Shown here: in pieces, positions 25,654-38,251 of the stretch
Layout: each line of letters begins with the position of its first letter
How positions within the stretch are numbered: the first letter of the stretch is position 1
NCBI RefSeq assembly: GCF_022201045.2
Contig: NC_068558.1
Coordinates: forward strand, 3,038,001 to 3,102,000
Direction: 5' to 3'
DNA length: 64,000 nt
Source of the DNA: Citrus sinensis
Taxonomy: Eukaryota; Streptophyta; Magnoliopsida; Sapindales; Rutaceae
Position numbers and translations under genes: made by a program
The notes under the pieces: generated by a model
What the model was told of the DNA's origin: nothing
The model's input: only the letters and a program-made list of their open reading frames with translations
Database searches by the model: none

Positions 25654-25796
25654 GGACTTGACTAGCTTACGGAATCTGTAAGCTACAGACCGCAGCATCA
25701 GCCGTTGGATGTGGAGTGAGAAACTAAACAATAGAAAATCGGATGGTGGGATGACGGAAGATGTTTGTTACAGAATCTGTACCATAGACACGTCCA
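25654..25796. mobile_element. MULE-type MITE with exact 9-bp target duplication
   Basis: A 143-bp element flanked by exact 9-bp direct repeats gagtgatac at 25645-25653 and 25797-25805. The inverted ends begin ggac and carry the 'ggaatctgtaa/ttacagaatctgta' hairpin. A 9-bp duplication is characteristic of Mutator-like elements. It lies about 1 kb upstream of the DXR copy 2 start codon. Confidence 0.85.
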
Positions 25797-25937
25797 GAGT
25801 GATACTATCAAAAAAAACAAAAAAGAAGCGAAACCAGTCTGTTTCTGCCAAACAAATGTATTTTCCCAATAAACGAAATCAAATTACACGACAATAACGA
25901 CAGAAATCATCTATAAATTATAATAATAATAATATAT

Positions 25938-26108
25938 GGAGCTGGCTAAGTTACAGATTCTGTAACATACAGATCCAACTTAGCCAGCTCCTGATTGGTT
26001 AGCTAGCTACCAAACAAAAACAATTGCACGCTTTTTCTCCATATGCAGGACAGGTGTGGTGCATGCATTGGGTGCGTATGTTACAGAATCTGTAAGGTAG
26101 ACAGGTCC
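25938..26108. mobile_element. MULE-type MITE, same family, exact 9-bp target duplication
   Basis: A 171-bp element flanked by ataatatat at 25929-25937 and 26109-26117. Its inverted ends of about 33 bp are nearly perfect: ggagctggctaagttacag on the left against ggacctgtctaccttacag read inward from the right. Each end contains the self-complementary ttacagattctgtaa. It is clearly the same family as the element at 25654, and a relative of the pair at 12626. Confidence 0.9.
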
Positions 26109-26505
26109 ATAATATATATACATTTTCTGGACCAAGTGTATTAATCAATCAAACAGAGCGTACCAAATAAAAACAAAAGATGTGCATAAATTTTGCAATA
26201 ATGTTCACGTGCGAAAAAGACTGACATGGCAACATCTTGTGACCTGATTAGCATTTCCGCCTCGCGGCATATCCACATGCTGCCGCGTGGCACCTAATGA
26301 CCTAATCACATTCCCTGGATTGTTATAGAACCACAAATAAAAGTTTAAATTCCCGTAAAAGGGGATAATTAAAATAAAACGTACGCCTTATCATTAATAT
26401 GTGATTCTGAACGATTTCGTACAACACAAACACTTTTTGTCAGCATCTCTCGTCTTTCCTTTCTTCTCATTCAGTCTTTTTTTTTTTTTTATATATTGAT
26501 GATAC

Positions 26506-26707
26506 GAGTAATGATACAGCCACAAATTCTTGTACAAATTTATTTTGTATAAACTGATGTGGCATGATAAGATTAGTTGAATTAAATATCACTTGGCCCA
26601 CATGATTTATTTTTATTAATTTATATTTTCATTCAACCAATGAATTAATGTCACGTCAGTTTGTACAAAATAAATTTGTACAAGAGTTTGTGGCTGTATC
26701 ATTACTC
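26506..26707. mobile_element. Foldback MITE next to the DXR copy 2 start, 10-bp target duplication
   Basis: A 202-bp element flanked by ttgatgatac at 26496-26505 and 26708-26717. The inverted ends run about 64 bp with few mismatches and start gagtaatgatacagccacaa on both sides, so most of the element can fold into one hairpin. A 9- to 10-bp duplication suggests the Mutator superfamily. Its right end lies only 99 bp before the ATG of DXR copy 2, so it is probably inside the promoter or the 5' UTR. Confidence 0.88.
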
Positions 26708-26805
26708 TTGATGATACTCTCAACCGAAACTCTTGCCTCATACAAATAAGTGAATAACAATAATAATAATAATAATAAGAACAAATAAAAAAATTGTAAC
26801 GCTCG

Positions 26806-29800
26806 ATGGCTTTGAATTTGGTGTCCCCAACCGAAATCAAGGCTCTGTCCTTCTTGGATACCACCAGGTCCAATCATCGCCTCCGCGAACTCTCAGGTAA
26901 ATAATTAGCCAGCGCCCAAGGCTTTAGGAACCAACCCCTTTGATCCAATACTGCTTTTTACCTTTCAAATAGGCGCCGATATAACAAAATCTTTTATGTT
27001 TATTTCTGAATAATAAAAAATAAATAACGTCATATCTATAATTTTTTTTTTTAAAAAAATTCAATCTCCTGTGCCCACTTACGAAAATATTAGTTAAAAA
27101 AGCAAAAGAAATGATTTCTTTATGATGTTGTAATTTTTTTACATCATTAATAATGTTTTAATTGTGTACCGTTGGATTAAATCTAATGGTATACAATATT
27201 TGTTCTAAAGAAAAAAATTAAAAATAATAGTATACAGTTTGTTAACCGTTCAAGGGTAGAGAAATTTTGTAAAATAACTGTGACTACCCTTAATGTTTGA
27301 AGCAATTTCACTTAAATAGCATAGTTTATTTAAAATTACTTTTCAACTCTCCTTTAAATTTGTATTGTGATAATCTTTTTTTAAATAAATCCTCCAAAAT
27401 CTATTACCATTAAGTATAAAATATAATATGAAGTAGTTTATTTAACACAAATCAAATAAATAAGTTGCAATTGTAAAATTAATTATATATAATATAACAC
27501 TAATAAATAATATAACTAAATACATACACTTAAGTGAATGTCATAGGTACATCAATAAACTCATTGGTGAGATTGTTTGTAACCTAAAAAATACTTGATG
27601 ACACCTGTTTTAATAAAATTTAATATCTTATATCAAAATACTCATTATTTTATATAATATTAAGGACCATTGTATAATTGATCATGAAGTATATATTATT
27701 TTTAACACTCATTTAACATACCTATTCTCTGAATTTTTTGTTTAGGATTTCTTTATAGTACTTTATGAGTTTTTACAACATTGATAATAGGATTGTTGTG
27801 GACTCTTGGATGTTAGGGTTTTCATATTTACCATTCATTTGATATAGTGAATAAAAATTTAGCTATTTAAATCATAACAAGTAATCTTCATGTTGCAAGT
27901 AAACATAGATTTTTTTTATTTTTAATTAATTGATAAAAGAAAATGTATATTATAATTAAAAAAATCCCACAATCAATAATGGGGTCATTGGATTTAATAT
28001 TAGAATCTTCACCCTTAATTTAATTTTAATGGATAAGTAATAATGTAACAAGTAATCTGCAAGTTGTGATATTTCTTCATATTTTAAATTATTTTTATCT
28101 AATCAATTGATAAATATTTTAAATCATCAAAAAATGAAAGAAATACAAGTAATTTTGGAATTAAAATTATTATGTATTAATTCTCTTACTTTACAATTTT
28201 ACATTTTTTTAACTTTTACATTTGGTATTATAAATTTATTTAATAGCATTAAAATAAATGTAATTAACAAGTAATGTTATTTCAATAATACTTTATATAA
28301 AGATATTACATAAAGTCTTATAATAATTTGTATTGTATGAATTTAATTACAAACCATTAATACCTAAACAATAATGATAATAGAAGGCATTGTAATAGAA
28401 TATTTTATATATGTTTTATTAGTAATACTATGAGTTACAACAAATGAGAAATATTTTATTCACCAATGAAAAATATATATGGCTATATAAATATATAGTG
28501 AGAAATATTTTGATTTAAATTTTTAACAAAAAATTAAACTATTAATTTCATGCAATTCAATGGTGGAGGATATGACATTATGAAATTATACTTTGACTTT
28601 CAATATTAACCATTAGACTATGAGATATTAATGGCTCAAATATTGTGTCAAAATTTTAAGTTAAAGTATCCTAAACCATGTCTCTATAATGGAAATATAA
28701 AAACATACAATTAATTTTTCTCATTTTGTCATTAAATATTATTGGATGTAATATTTTATTTATTGTCACTATTACTTGTCATAATAAAAGCAATGACTCT
28801 TAGTAACATAAAAATTTTATAATTACAATCAAAGAATAACGATAAAATAATCTTTCATGATTCATAAACTAAAGTTAATTAGGAATATATGTTAGATTAA
28901 ACTTTTATGAAATTAACAAAGTGACATTTGAAAATAAAATGAAAACAAGCTTGTGAAAGTTAAATTTTATAAGGCTTGGATAATTTTCTATCATGTAAAT
29001 AAAAATATAAAAAAAATTTCTTTCCCATTTTTTCCACATAAATATTATTGGAGGCAATATTTTATTCATTGTCATTAGTAATAGCCGTAATAAAAGTAAT
29101 GACTCTTAGTAACATAAAATTTTATTATTACAATCGAAGGATGTCAATAAAATAATCTTTCATAATTCATAAACTAAAACTCATTAGGAATATATATTAG
29201 ATTTAACTTTTATGAAATTAACAAAGTGATATTTGAAAATAAAATGAAAATATATAGGCTTGTAAAACTTAAAATTCCTATCATGTAAGAATATTAATTA
29301 TATGATAAACAAAGAGTTCAAAGAATAGGTACATTAAATGGGTGTTAAAAATAATATATACCCCATGATCAATTATACAATGTTCCTTAGTATTATATAA
29401 AATAATGAGAATTTTAATATGTGATTTTAAATTTATTACAACATGAGTGATCAAATAGTTTTTAGGTTACAAGCAATCTCACAAATGAGTTTATTGATGT
29501 GAGTATGTCGTTTACTTAAATATATGTACTTAGTTGTGTTTTTTATTAGTGTTGTATCATATATAAATTTTGCAATTACAATTTATTTATTTGACTTGTG
29601 TTAAATAACCTACTTCATATTATATTGTATACTTAATGGTAATAGATTTTGAAAGATTTATTTATAAAAGATTATCACAATACAAAATTAAAGGAGAGTT
29701 AAAAAGTAATTATAAATAAAATATGTTATTTAAATGAAATTACTTTAAACTCTAAGAGTGGTCACAATTATTTTACAAACATTTCTCCACCTCTTGAACG

Positions 29801-32800
29801 GTTGACAAATTGTTTAACATTATTTTTAATTTTTTTCTTTAGCAAAAATATTGTATACCATTAGATTTAATCCAATGGTATACAATTAAAATTTATACAG
29901 CAGTTTGTGAAAATTTAATTATTAAATAAAAAGTATATAAAGCAATTTTGAAAATGTCTTCAAAATGAGTAAAATATAAATTGTATTTCAATTATGATAA
30001 AAATAATTTTGAATGGATAAATTATGTAGATGAGGATGTAACGATATAATTATTCAAATAGAATGATTTTCAAATGCAAAAAAAAAAAAAGACAGAATAT
30101 ATATAAAAGAATTTAATTTAAATATATTATTTATTTGTGGAGGGTAATTTTGGAATTTTAAAAAGTTAAAATTATGGTATCACCCAAGTACTTATCTAGG
30201 CGTCTTTATCACTTAATGCTGCTTTTAAATTTTAGCACAAGTACGATAATTAGTCACAAAGGTGTTTGGAGCTTTCAACAAATTGAGAAATGACAGAATC
30301 TTTAATTAAATATTTAGTAAATTTTATTTTAAAAAGGATTGTGAATTTTAAAAATAGTGTTTGATAAATTTAATTTTTAAATTATTGTAAGAATATAAAT
30401 AATTGAATTGATCATAATATTAAATAAAATTTATTTAAATATTTATAAATATATATATATAATTTTGTTGTTACGTACTTATAATAATTTAATAACTATA
30501 ATAAATATTTTATATCATTAATTTTAATTTAATTTTATTTAATTTTATTTTATTTCATAATTAATAAAAATAATTTTAAATTTTTATAACATATGTGATG
30601 ATATATATAAAATTATATTAAGTATAAAAGTGCGTAAAAACAGATTTAAAAAGCTTACTTCTTCCTCCCTTTTAAAATTTATAAAGTAATTTTTTTAAAA
30701 AATTATTAAATACTAAATTAAATTTTAAGCTTTTAAAATTATTTTCAGTCTCCAAAATCAATCTCGAAACCCTTGATGAAGGATTTGATTTATTTTTAAA
30801 ATTTTCATTTATTTATTTTAACAAATTAGGCGGGATTTGGTCGAAGACGAAGAGGAACAAGGATAATGGTACGGCGACGTTTGGGAGAAGAGTGAAATGT
30901 TCAGGTCAGGCAAGTCCTCCAGCGTCAGCGTGGCCAGGCAGAGCTGTTGCCGAGTCGCGTCCAAAGACATGGGAAGGTCGAAAGCCGATTACAGTGCTTG
31001 GATCAACTGGTTCTATTGGAACTCAGGTACTTAAAAAAGTAGTGGTAGCCGATAATAATAGTAATAATCATCTATATTCTATTCTAATTTTATCGTCATG
31101 CAGACCTTGGACATAATTGCAGAGCATGAAGATAAATTCAGAGTTGTGGCACTGGCTGCTGGTTCTAATGTTACTCTTCTAGCTGATCAGGTAGGTGACC
31201 AATCACTTCCATTCTCTTTCTGGTTTTATTTTATTCTAATAGTGTACAAACTTGCAATGACACTGTTTACTAAACTGAACTTCTAAAACTTTATTTGTAA
31301 ATTTTCATGATAATGATTGATTATAAGCTACCTATCAGTATTGTGGCTTCAGCTCTCTTGAACCTTTGACTGATCTTTTAGCATATTACAGGTGAAGAGA
31401 TTCAAACCTCAACTAGTGGCTATCAGAAATGAGTCATTAGTTGATGAACTCAAAGAGGCTTTGGCTAATGTTGAAGAAAAGCCCGAGATTATGACTGAAG
31501 AACAGGGAGTTATTGAGGTACGAATCATCTATCCATTTTTTCCTCCTTTCTTTTGCCTGAACAACTTCTTATTGTCGAAAACATCATTGTTTTCAGGCTG
31601 CCCGGCACCCAGATGCTGCCACTGTAGTTACTGGGATTGTAGGTTGTGCGGGATTAAAGGCAAGTCCCACAATTTTGTTGATGATTTCCCTTTCTAGGAA
31701 TTCCGGATTGAGTATTAGAGTAGAAGCTAATTAACAAAGATTTCAGTCATCGGAAAACATGAATTTGCCGGCTGAAAGTTCTCTCTCTTTTTTTTCTCTT
31801 CTCTTTTCTTTTAACAGCCTACAGTCGCTGCGATAGAAGCTGGGAAAGACATAGCTTTGGCCAACAAGGAGACCATGATTGCTGGTGGCCCGTTTATCCT
31901 TCCTCTAGCTCACAAGCATAACATAAAATTTCTTCCAGCTGATTCAGAACATTCTGCTGTATTTCAGGTATGAAAATATGTACATTGATTACTGATTGCA
32001 TGTAAATAATAGATTCTTTCAGTGGATTTGTGCTACTTTATTGCCAATTATGCATTTAACATATATCTCCTATGGTGATTATCTTTCTTGCCTTGCATCG
32101 TCTGACTATAGAAAGTTTCAAATCTTCTTTCTGAAGTGTATTCAAGGCTTGCCTGAGGGTGCACTTCGGCGTATTATTTTAACTGCATCTGGTGGGGCCT
32201 CCAGGTTTGGCATTTTGGTTCCTGTTAGACTCTTTAATCTTATTGGTTAAGGTTTATGTTGAGAACATTATTTTGCTTTACACAAATAACTCATATTGCC
32301 TGACTTTAAAACTTCAGGCATATTTCCTTTTTATTGGCATCAATAAACTTGAGGCTCAGACTTCGGTCTTAATCTTACTTGTGTTGTGTGTAGTTTTATT
32401 CTGCACATTATCCCTTTTTTTTTCACTAAGATATCCTCATCCATTTACTCCCTAGATTTTTTTTTTTCAACTATAACGTTCAATATTGGATGGATATTTG
32501 ATCTCACTCATCAACAAAATCATGACCAAGTCTGGAATGCCACTTCTTCTGGAATTTTAATTCTATCCACTAGGTCATGTATAAAAATTTAAAAACCTTC
32601 TACCCATGGGGTGTATAACTATAAGCTTCTTGAATATTTGTTCATTTAATTTCTGGCAGAGACTGGCCAGTAGAGAAAATGAAAGAAATTACAGTAGCTG
32701 ATGCATTGAAGCATCCTATCTGGACTTTGGGGAAAAAGATTACAATAGACTCTGCTACCCTTTTCAACAAGGTTTGTTTTTATCTGATGTCTCCACTATA

Positions 32801-34627
32801 AAATTTGCAACTGAGTTAAGTCCCTCTCACTCTTATTATTTGACAGGGATTAGAAGTAATTGAAGCCCATTACCTATTTGGAGCGGGATATGATAATATT
32901 GAGATAGTAATCCATCCACAGTCTATCCTTCATTCAATGATTGAAACACAGGTCTTACTCTTTCCAGACTTGCTTGTTAGTTTATAGTAGCAGTGATATT
33001 GAGATGATGTGAACTCTCCATATGCCTTTTTATACTTGTTTCTTATTTTCTTATCCCTGTCTTTGTATGTATGTCTTTTCAGGATTCTTCTGTTATCGGA
33101 CAGCTGGGGTGGGCTGATATGCGCATACCACTTCTTTATACAATGTCTTGGCCAGAAAGAATTTACTGCTCTGAAGTGACATGGCCTCCGCTTGATCTTG
33201 CCAAGTAAATGGCTTTTTCCCCTGTCAAATTATGGTTTTAAACATCTTTTGTTTTCTTTGTAGAAAACAATAAAATGAAATAGATAAACCAAAATCCTTG
33301 TGGTATGTTTCAAAATAAGAAAATTTCTGCTTATACTTCGGCAGGTAGTTTTACTTTCAATAGTGACCCAAATTCAACCCAAGCATTTCACAATCTTCAT
33401 TGAAATTAGCTAGGAATGACTGTTTACATTCCAAGTTGGAATTTTCTGTGTCATTATAAGGTTCTGGTGTCAAGAAAAATTTGCTGATATTTCACTTTAT
33501 TGCGTACCAAGTATGCCTGTCATCTGCTTAAACATATCAGTATGATATGTTTGAACAGTGATCCCAATGACCAGTTTGATTAACTGTTTCACTTATTGTT
33601 CATGACTAATGAATGTACAAATAAGATGGTTGCATGTATTTTTATATTGTTCTCTTTCCATTATTTTATATCTGAAACAAATGTTCTTAAAGAATCCACT
33701 TCCTGGGAGGAGTTTTCATGTACGAGTTTAAAATAATCTCTTAGTGTGTCTTTATATGCGGGAGAGTCATTCTCATACGCGCAACTAAAATTGAAAGGGA
33801 TGATGCAGGCTTGGTTCATTGACATTTATGGCTCCTGACACTGCAAAATTTCCCTCCGTGACTCTTTGCTATGCTGCTGGACGGGCAGGAGGCACCATGA
33901 CAGGAGTTCTTAGTGCAGCAAATGAGAAAGCAGTAGAGTTGTTTGTCGATGGAAAGTATGTATCTTTTATCCTGATAGAAAACGTTACTTTCTGCACTTT
34001 AAAGACTTTGATGAGCTTGTTTCATGGTTTTTCAATGTTGTGTGATTCTATCTTTTAACAAGGAACATGCCATAGAACCCAAAAATGCTTGATGATCATA
34101 AGCTATGCTGCATGATTCCCAAAACTTCGTAGTTTCTTATTTTGTTATTAGTACGAAATAACTTTTGAAATTCATTTTTCGTATTGATTTTGATTGCCAT
34201 ATTAACTTCTCAAAATATGTCTCACATTGTTTGGTTGCATGTATTTTCTTACAATTGTTCACCAGTCCATGCCTGTGAAAAGGGAAGAGACTAAACATTT
34301 TTCTTCCATGCACAGTGATATGCTCAAAAGTTTAAATGATATTATTTTAGTTACAATTCTTCTCAAAGGTTGCTCTAGTATAGCTAGTATTATAAAATTG
34401 AGAGCGTAACATCTTCTCTTTGAAAATATATTAACATATAATATCCGCTTGTATTCAGGATTAGCTATCTGGATATTTTCAAGGTTGTGGAGTTAACCTG
34501 TGATAAGCACCGGGCAGACTTGGTGTCCTCGCCTTCCCTAGAAGATATACTACATTATGATGGGTGGGCACGAGAGTACACAGCTAGTTTGCAACTTTCA
34601 TCTGGTAGAAACCCTGTTCCGGCATGA
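26806..34627 (+). CDS. DXR: 1-deoxy-D-xylulose 5-phosphate reductoisomerase, copy 2
   Basis: Tandem paralogue of the gene at 14021. Coding exons: 26806-26896, 30830-31026, 31104-31190, 31392-31517, 31597-31659, 31818-31967, 32137-32204, 32660-32771, 32847-32951, 33083-33204, 33809-33955 and 34459-34627, giving 1437 nt or 478 residues with no frame break. Every exon has the same length as in copy 1 except exon 2, which is 15 nt longer in the transit-peptide/Pro-rich linker. [17 protein letters not shown], Ser of ASGG, His279, [11 protein letters not shown] and the C-terminal blocks are kept. Differences at usually conserved places: ASGGAFR has become ASGGASR, the flexible loop HPNWSMG reads HPIWTLG, and GWPDMRLP reads GWADMRIP. 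It may be a working enzyme with changed kinetics, a new function, or a gene losing function. Intron 1 is 3.9 kb and full of repeats; intron 5 has a GC donor (31660), as in copy 1. Confidence 0.93.
27120..29920. mobile_element. Non-autonomous DNA transposon with roughly 590-bp inverted ends, in DXR copy 2 intron 1
   Basis: The left arm at about 27156-27745 and the right arm at about 29312-29890 are reverse complements over nearly their whole length (for example 'gtgtaccgttggattaaat' against 'atttaatccaatggtatac'). About 1.56 kb between them has no open frame. Very long inverted ends with little inside suggest a Mutator-like non-autonomous element. The exact ends and target duplication could not be fixed. 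It accounts for most of the 3.9-kb intron; the same intron in copy 1 is 372 bp. Confidence 0.75.
28741..29290 (+). repeat. Tandem duplication of a roughly 300-bp unit inside the intron 1 element
   Basis: Units start near 28741 and 29048. Both contain 'aatgactcttagtaacataaaa', 'ataaaataatctttcat.attcataaacta' and 'tttatgaaattaacaaagtga' segments in the same order. It is an internal duplication of the transposon body; no coding sequence is seen. Confidence 0.75.
30245..30780. repeat. AT-rich interspersed repeat (copy B), DXR copy 2 intron 1
   Basis: Reverse-complement relative of the repeat at 4545-5790; here it is uninterrupted and ends about 50 bp before exon 2. With the inverted-repeat element to its left it explains the size of this intron. 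Ends are approximate. Confidence 0.5.
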
Positions 34628-37600
34628 GTGATGGCTTCCATTAATGCCCCATTTGAGATCTGGGAAGATATACATGTTTGCTTTTTGCTAAAAACTGGTA
34701 TTGTTCCCAAGGTTTGTGGAGGCATGGAGCAATTGTAAAATAAAATAAATAGACGCTGGGGATTCAGTACATGTCCCCACTTTTTAGCTGCAAAATGTAT
34801 GAATGCGTTAGCTAACAAATTGGAGCATTGATGATATCTTAGTTAAATATCAAATGAAACAAGTGGAGGATTTTTTTTTCCTAGTACATTTTAAATGGGA
34901 AGGGGAAAAACTTGTTTCTTACGCCGTGGGTTTTAGCCTTAAATCTTGCGACATTAACAAAGTTTCGGCCTGCAAACAATGCAACTCGTGAAAAATATAA
35001 TCTAATCAAACTTAATCTAATCAACCCATATACCAGCGCTATTAAAAACAAAAAAAAAAAAAAAACCCATGTAACAGCGAGCTGGATTGGTTGGTTGGGT
35101 TGAGTTTTCAGCAAAAAAAAAAAAGAAAAATAATAATAAATAATAAAGTATTATTTTTCAAACTTTTAAAAAAAAAGTTTCAACTTTTTTCAGGAAGCTA
35201 TTTTAATGTTAAAAATAGGTAAGTAAAATTCATTTATATTTATTTTTTTCAATTTTAATTTTAATTTTAATCTAATATTAAGTAATAATTTACTGTTAAT
35301 ATTTGAATAATGCAAAATTGAAAAAAAAAAAAGAGATAATACTTGTGCAGGTTGGCCGATTGAAATATTTTAACTTATTTAGGTTATAAAAATTTACAAA
35401 CCCTACCCCAACCGCACTAATCCAGGGTTGAGTGGGTTGGTACACACACGTAAACCTTCCGTATTTCTAAGTCTAAAATGATGAAGAATGTACCCAACAA
35501 AATTGAATTATTTGTGAAGGGCAATGGATTACTTTTGGATTTTATCTGTTTTTGCGTTTCCACAAGCCGGAACTAGTTGGTATGTTTACATCAAATTGTT
35601 CCTTAACTCTACACCAAAAAGACAAACATACCCTCGAGTGTCGACCTGCATAGTACTACCGGGATTGCCATTTCCGATAGTGCTAATGGAAAAAGATAAT
35701 ATCCCTATTCGTAGAAAGCTGCGGGACGTACACATTATTACTTCATTTTGAAGAGGTTTTGGAAATGAACAATGGATGCCACGAAGTCATCTACTAATTA
35801 TTGAGCATGTAGCCAGAAGACGAGAGCGTTAGTTGTCAAGTAAATGCATCTATTTATTATTATTATCATCATCATCATCATTCTTATTCCATTTTGGTGT
35901 TGTTTATTTGAAACTATTTTCTAATATGGAATAATAACGTTAATTATTAAGTAAAAACGAATAAATATTACATAAATCTAAACTGGAAGTACTAATTGCC
36001 ATAAATTAGTGGAGATAATATATTTGATCCAATCCGGATTGAATCACTGTCCTTTGATTAAAATTAAATTTAATTTTCGCAGCAAAATCGTCAAAGTAAA
36101 TGAAGTACGTAATAGCAAACCCCAAACGGAGCAGTGTTGTGTGACTATGATTCAATTGCTTTATTTCAGCCAATCGAGTGCGGTACCAAGCCTACATACA
36201 CTTTGGTATTAATTAAACATGTAGTGTTATTTAGAGGTAGACCCTTATGAATTAATTAACTTATAGACCATTATGGTCTACGTAACACATCTTGCTGCAT
36301 TGATCAAGTTCATCAGAATTTACAACAGAACCTGGAACGCTTTTTATCACCTTGGTATTTCATCCGTTTCATGTTTAAGATGCATTATTATTGTCGGTGC
36401 CGACGTTGAATCATTAATTGGAACATTTTAAAGCTATCAACTTATCATGGACTTATTGACAAATTAAGACAATTTAAAGTTTAATATAATCACTCTTGAC
36501 TCTACTCAATAGAAAAGCAGAAAGTTCAGTGGGAACAGATGTACAATTTAGTGCAAGCAGCATTTCAAGGCTCTTTCCCTTAGCTGTTAGAGAACAACGT
36601 TTTTGTTGTTCGAGATTCATCATCTTGGAAGCACATAGGATTAGAGATTTCGATTTTTCTTCATGGAATGCAATGTACCATCAAACACCCACTAGACACG
36701 GATGATTTAACAGAACTTGTCACATTATCTCTCTTCATAGAGTCAATACCAATCATTATTAGTGGAAAATTAATATGTGACCGTATGTTAATTTCTTATA
36801 TAGATCGATGAAAGATTAATCTTCCCCCCCTTTTTTTTTTGGGACAAAGAAAAAAAATGAACTTTACTTAACTATTAGATACATTTTCAATGTTATGGGG
36901 TCCCAACCATGCACAACAAACAAAAAAGATTGCTTTCAAAGAGCTAATACATTCTCTATCATCCGATGTTAAAACAAGCATCTAATAATCCTCTTATATT
37001 ATGCTCCGTTGTGTGTATGGAAATGTCATGAGTCATGTAAAATGAGAAAAGCAGACGGCAGCAGGGTCTTTTTCTCACTTTTTTTCTACTATAATCTTAT
37101 GCTTGCTTAATACGTTCAGAGTCTTGAAAGAGATTTGTCATTTTATTGGACGAAACATTGGCAATGGACGTAGACATGAAGATAAAACACGGTCTGCCAT
37201 TTTGAAGAGGGGGAAAAAAAGGGAGCATTAAGTAAACATGGCCAGCTATAAGCTACTCATTGAGGAATCCTCTCTTTCGCTCGCCCCACTCACTCGCTCA
37301 CTTTACCTTATGAATAAAAGACAATATTGGAACTCGGAAGTTATCCAAATGTATGATATTTCAAGGAACTTTGCTCTTCATTTGTAAAATGTTGGCCAGT
37401 GGCTTACCGACACATGGTATGCACAATATTTAGGTACATCTCATGTAATTCATTGATTCATCCCAAATCAAGAAAAAAGTAGATGTGGTGCAGATTTCGA
37501 GTATCAATTTTGTTAATTATAGACGGCGGAGCCTCAAACTATATATTATAATTGTATAAACTTAAATATAATGGACCCTTAATTTCTTATTTGAGAAGAA

Positions 37601-38251
37601 AAAAACCCCTTGTTCAAATAAGTGAATTTTTTTTTTTTCCAAATCAATCAAGATAAGATGCTGGTTGCTTTAGTGATGATGTATGGTATTGTTTGTGCGA
37701 ACCATTTTCCTTCGCCTTTAACCCCTTAATAAGGAATAAAAATGTAGAAAAAGAGCTCTGCTCCTGTGCAAAGAAAGTGCGAATGCTGTGGAATAGCGTA
37801 TCTAGGGAGATTTGGCTGAGTACCCAAGAAATTTTGTAGCTGCGAGCCTCTGACTGTGCGTGCTTAGAGGATTACAGGCTTTGGCATTGCATATCCAATT
37901 GAAAAAAGAAAAAGAAAATTTGAAAATACCCGACAGCTGCTTCCCAGTTTCTTTTTTTTTTTTTTTATGGAAATGTGTACATGAAGCTGCAAGCCAGCAA
38001 CCACAATCGTCGCTTCAATTATTTTACTGATTATCTTTTTCTTTTTCCCCCCAAGAGCGTATAGTATCACTAAATTTCAAATTACAATGTTTCTGATATT
38101 TTCTGCTAGAAAGTTATTGGAATCAACCAAAATCATTTCTATTTCAGCACAATGCAAGTAGTACTCTCATCTTTTTGATAGAAAAACGAATAAACTTAAT
38201 CCGTACAATTGCAGGGGCGGCTCAACTAAGAGAGAGTGAATTGCAGCATAG
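34628..38251. other. DXR copy 2 3' flank and spacer, no gene recognised
   Basis: The first 190 bp or so matches the 3' flank of DXR copy 1, so the duplication included the 3' UTR. Beyond that are A-rich runs (35049-35064, 35113-35133), a TTA/TCA microsatellite near 35855-35882 and ordinary spacer. Short open frames at 35524-35751, 36009-36212 and 36496-36705 have no recognisable domains. The interval ends at the 5' LTR of the retrotransposon. Confidence 0.5.

Noticed and set aside
26806..34627. DXR copy 2 as a pseudogene
   Set aside because: All 12 exons join in frame with usable splice sites and no stop over 478 codons, so I call it a gene with unusual substitutions.
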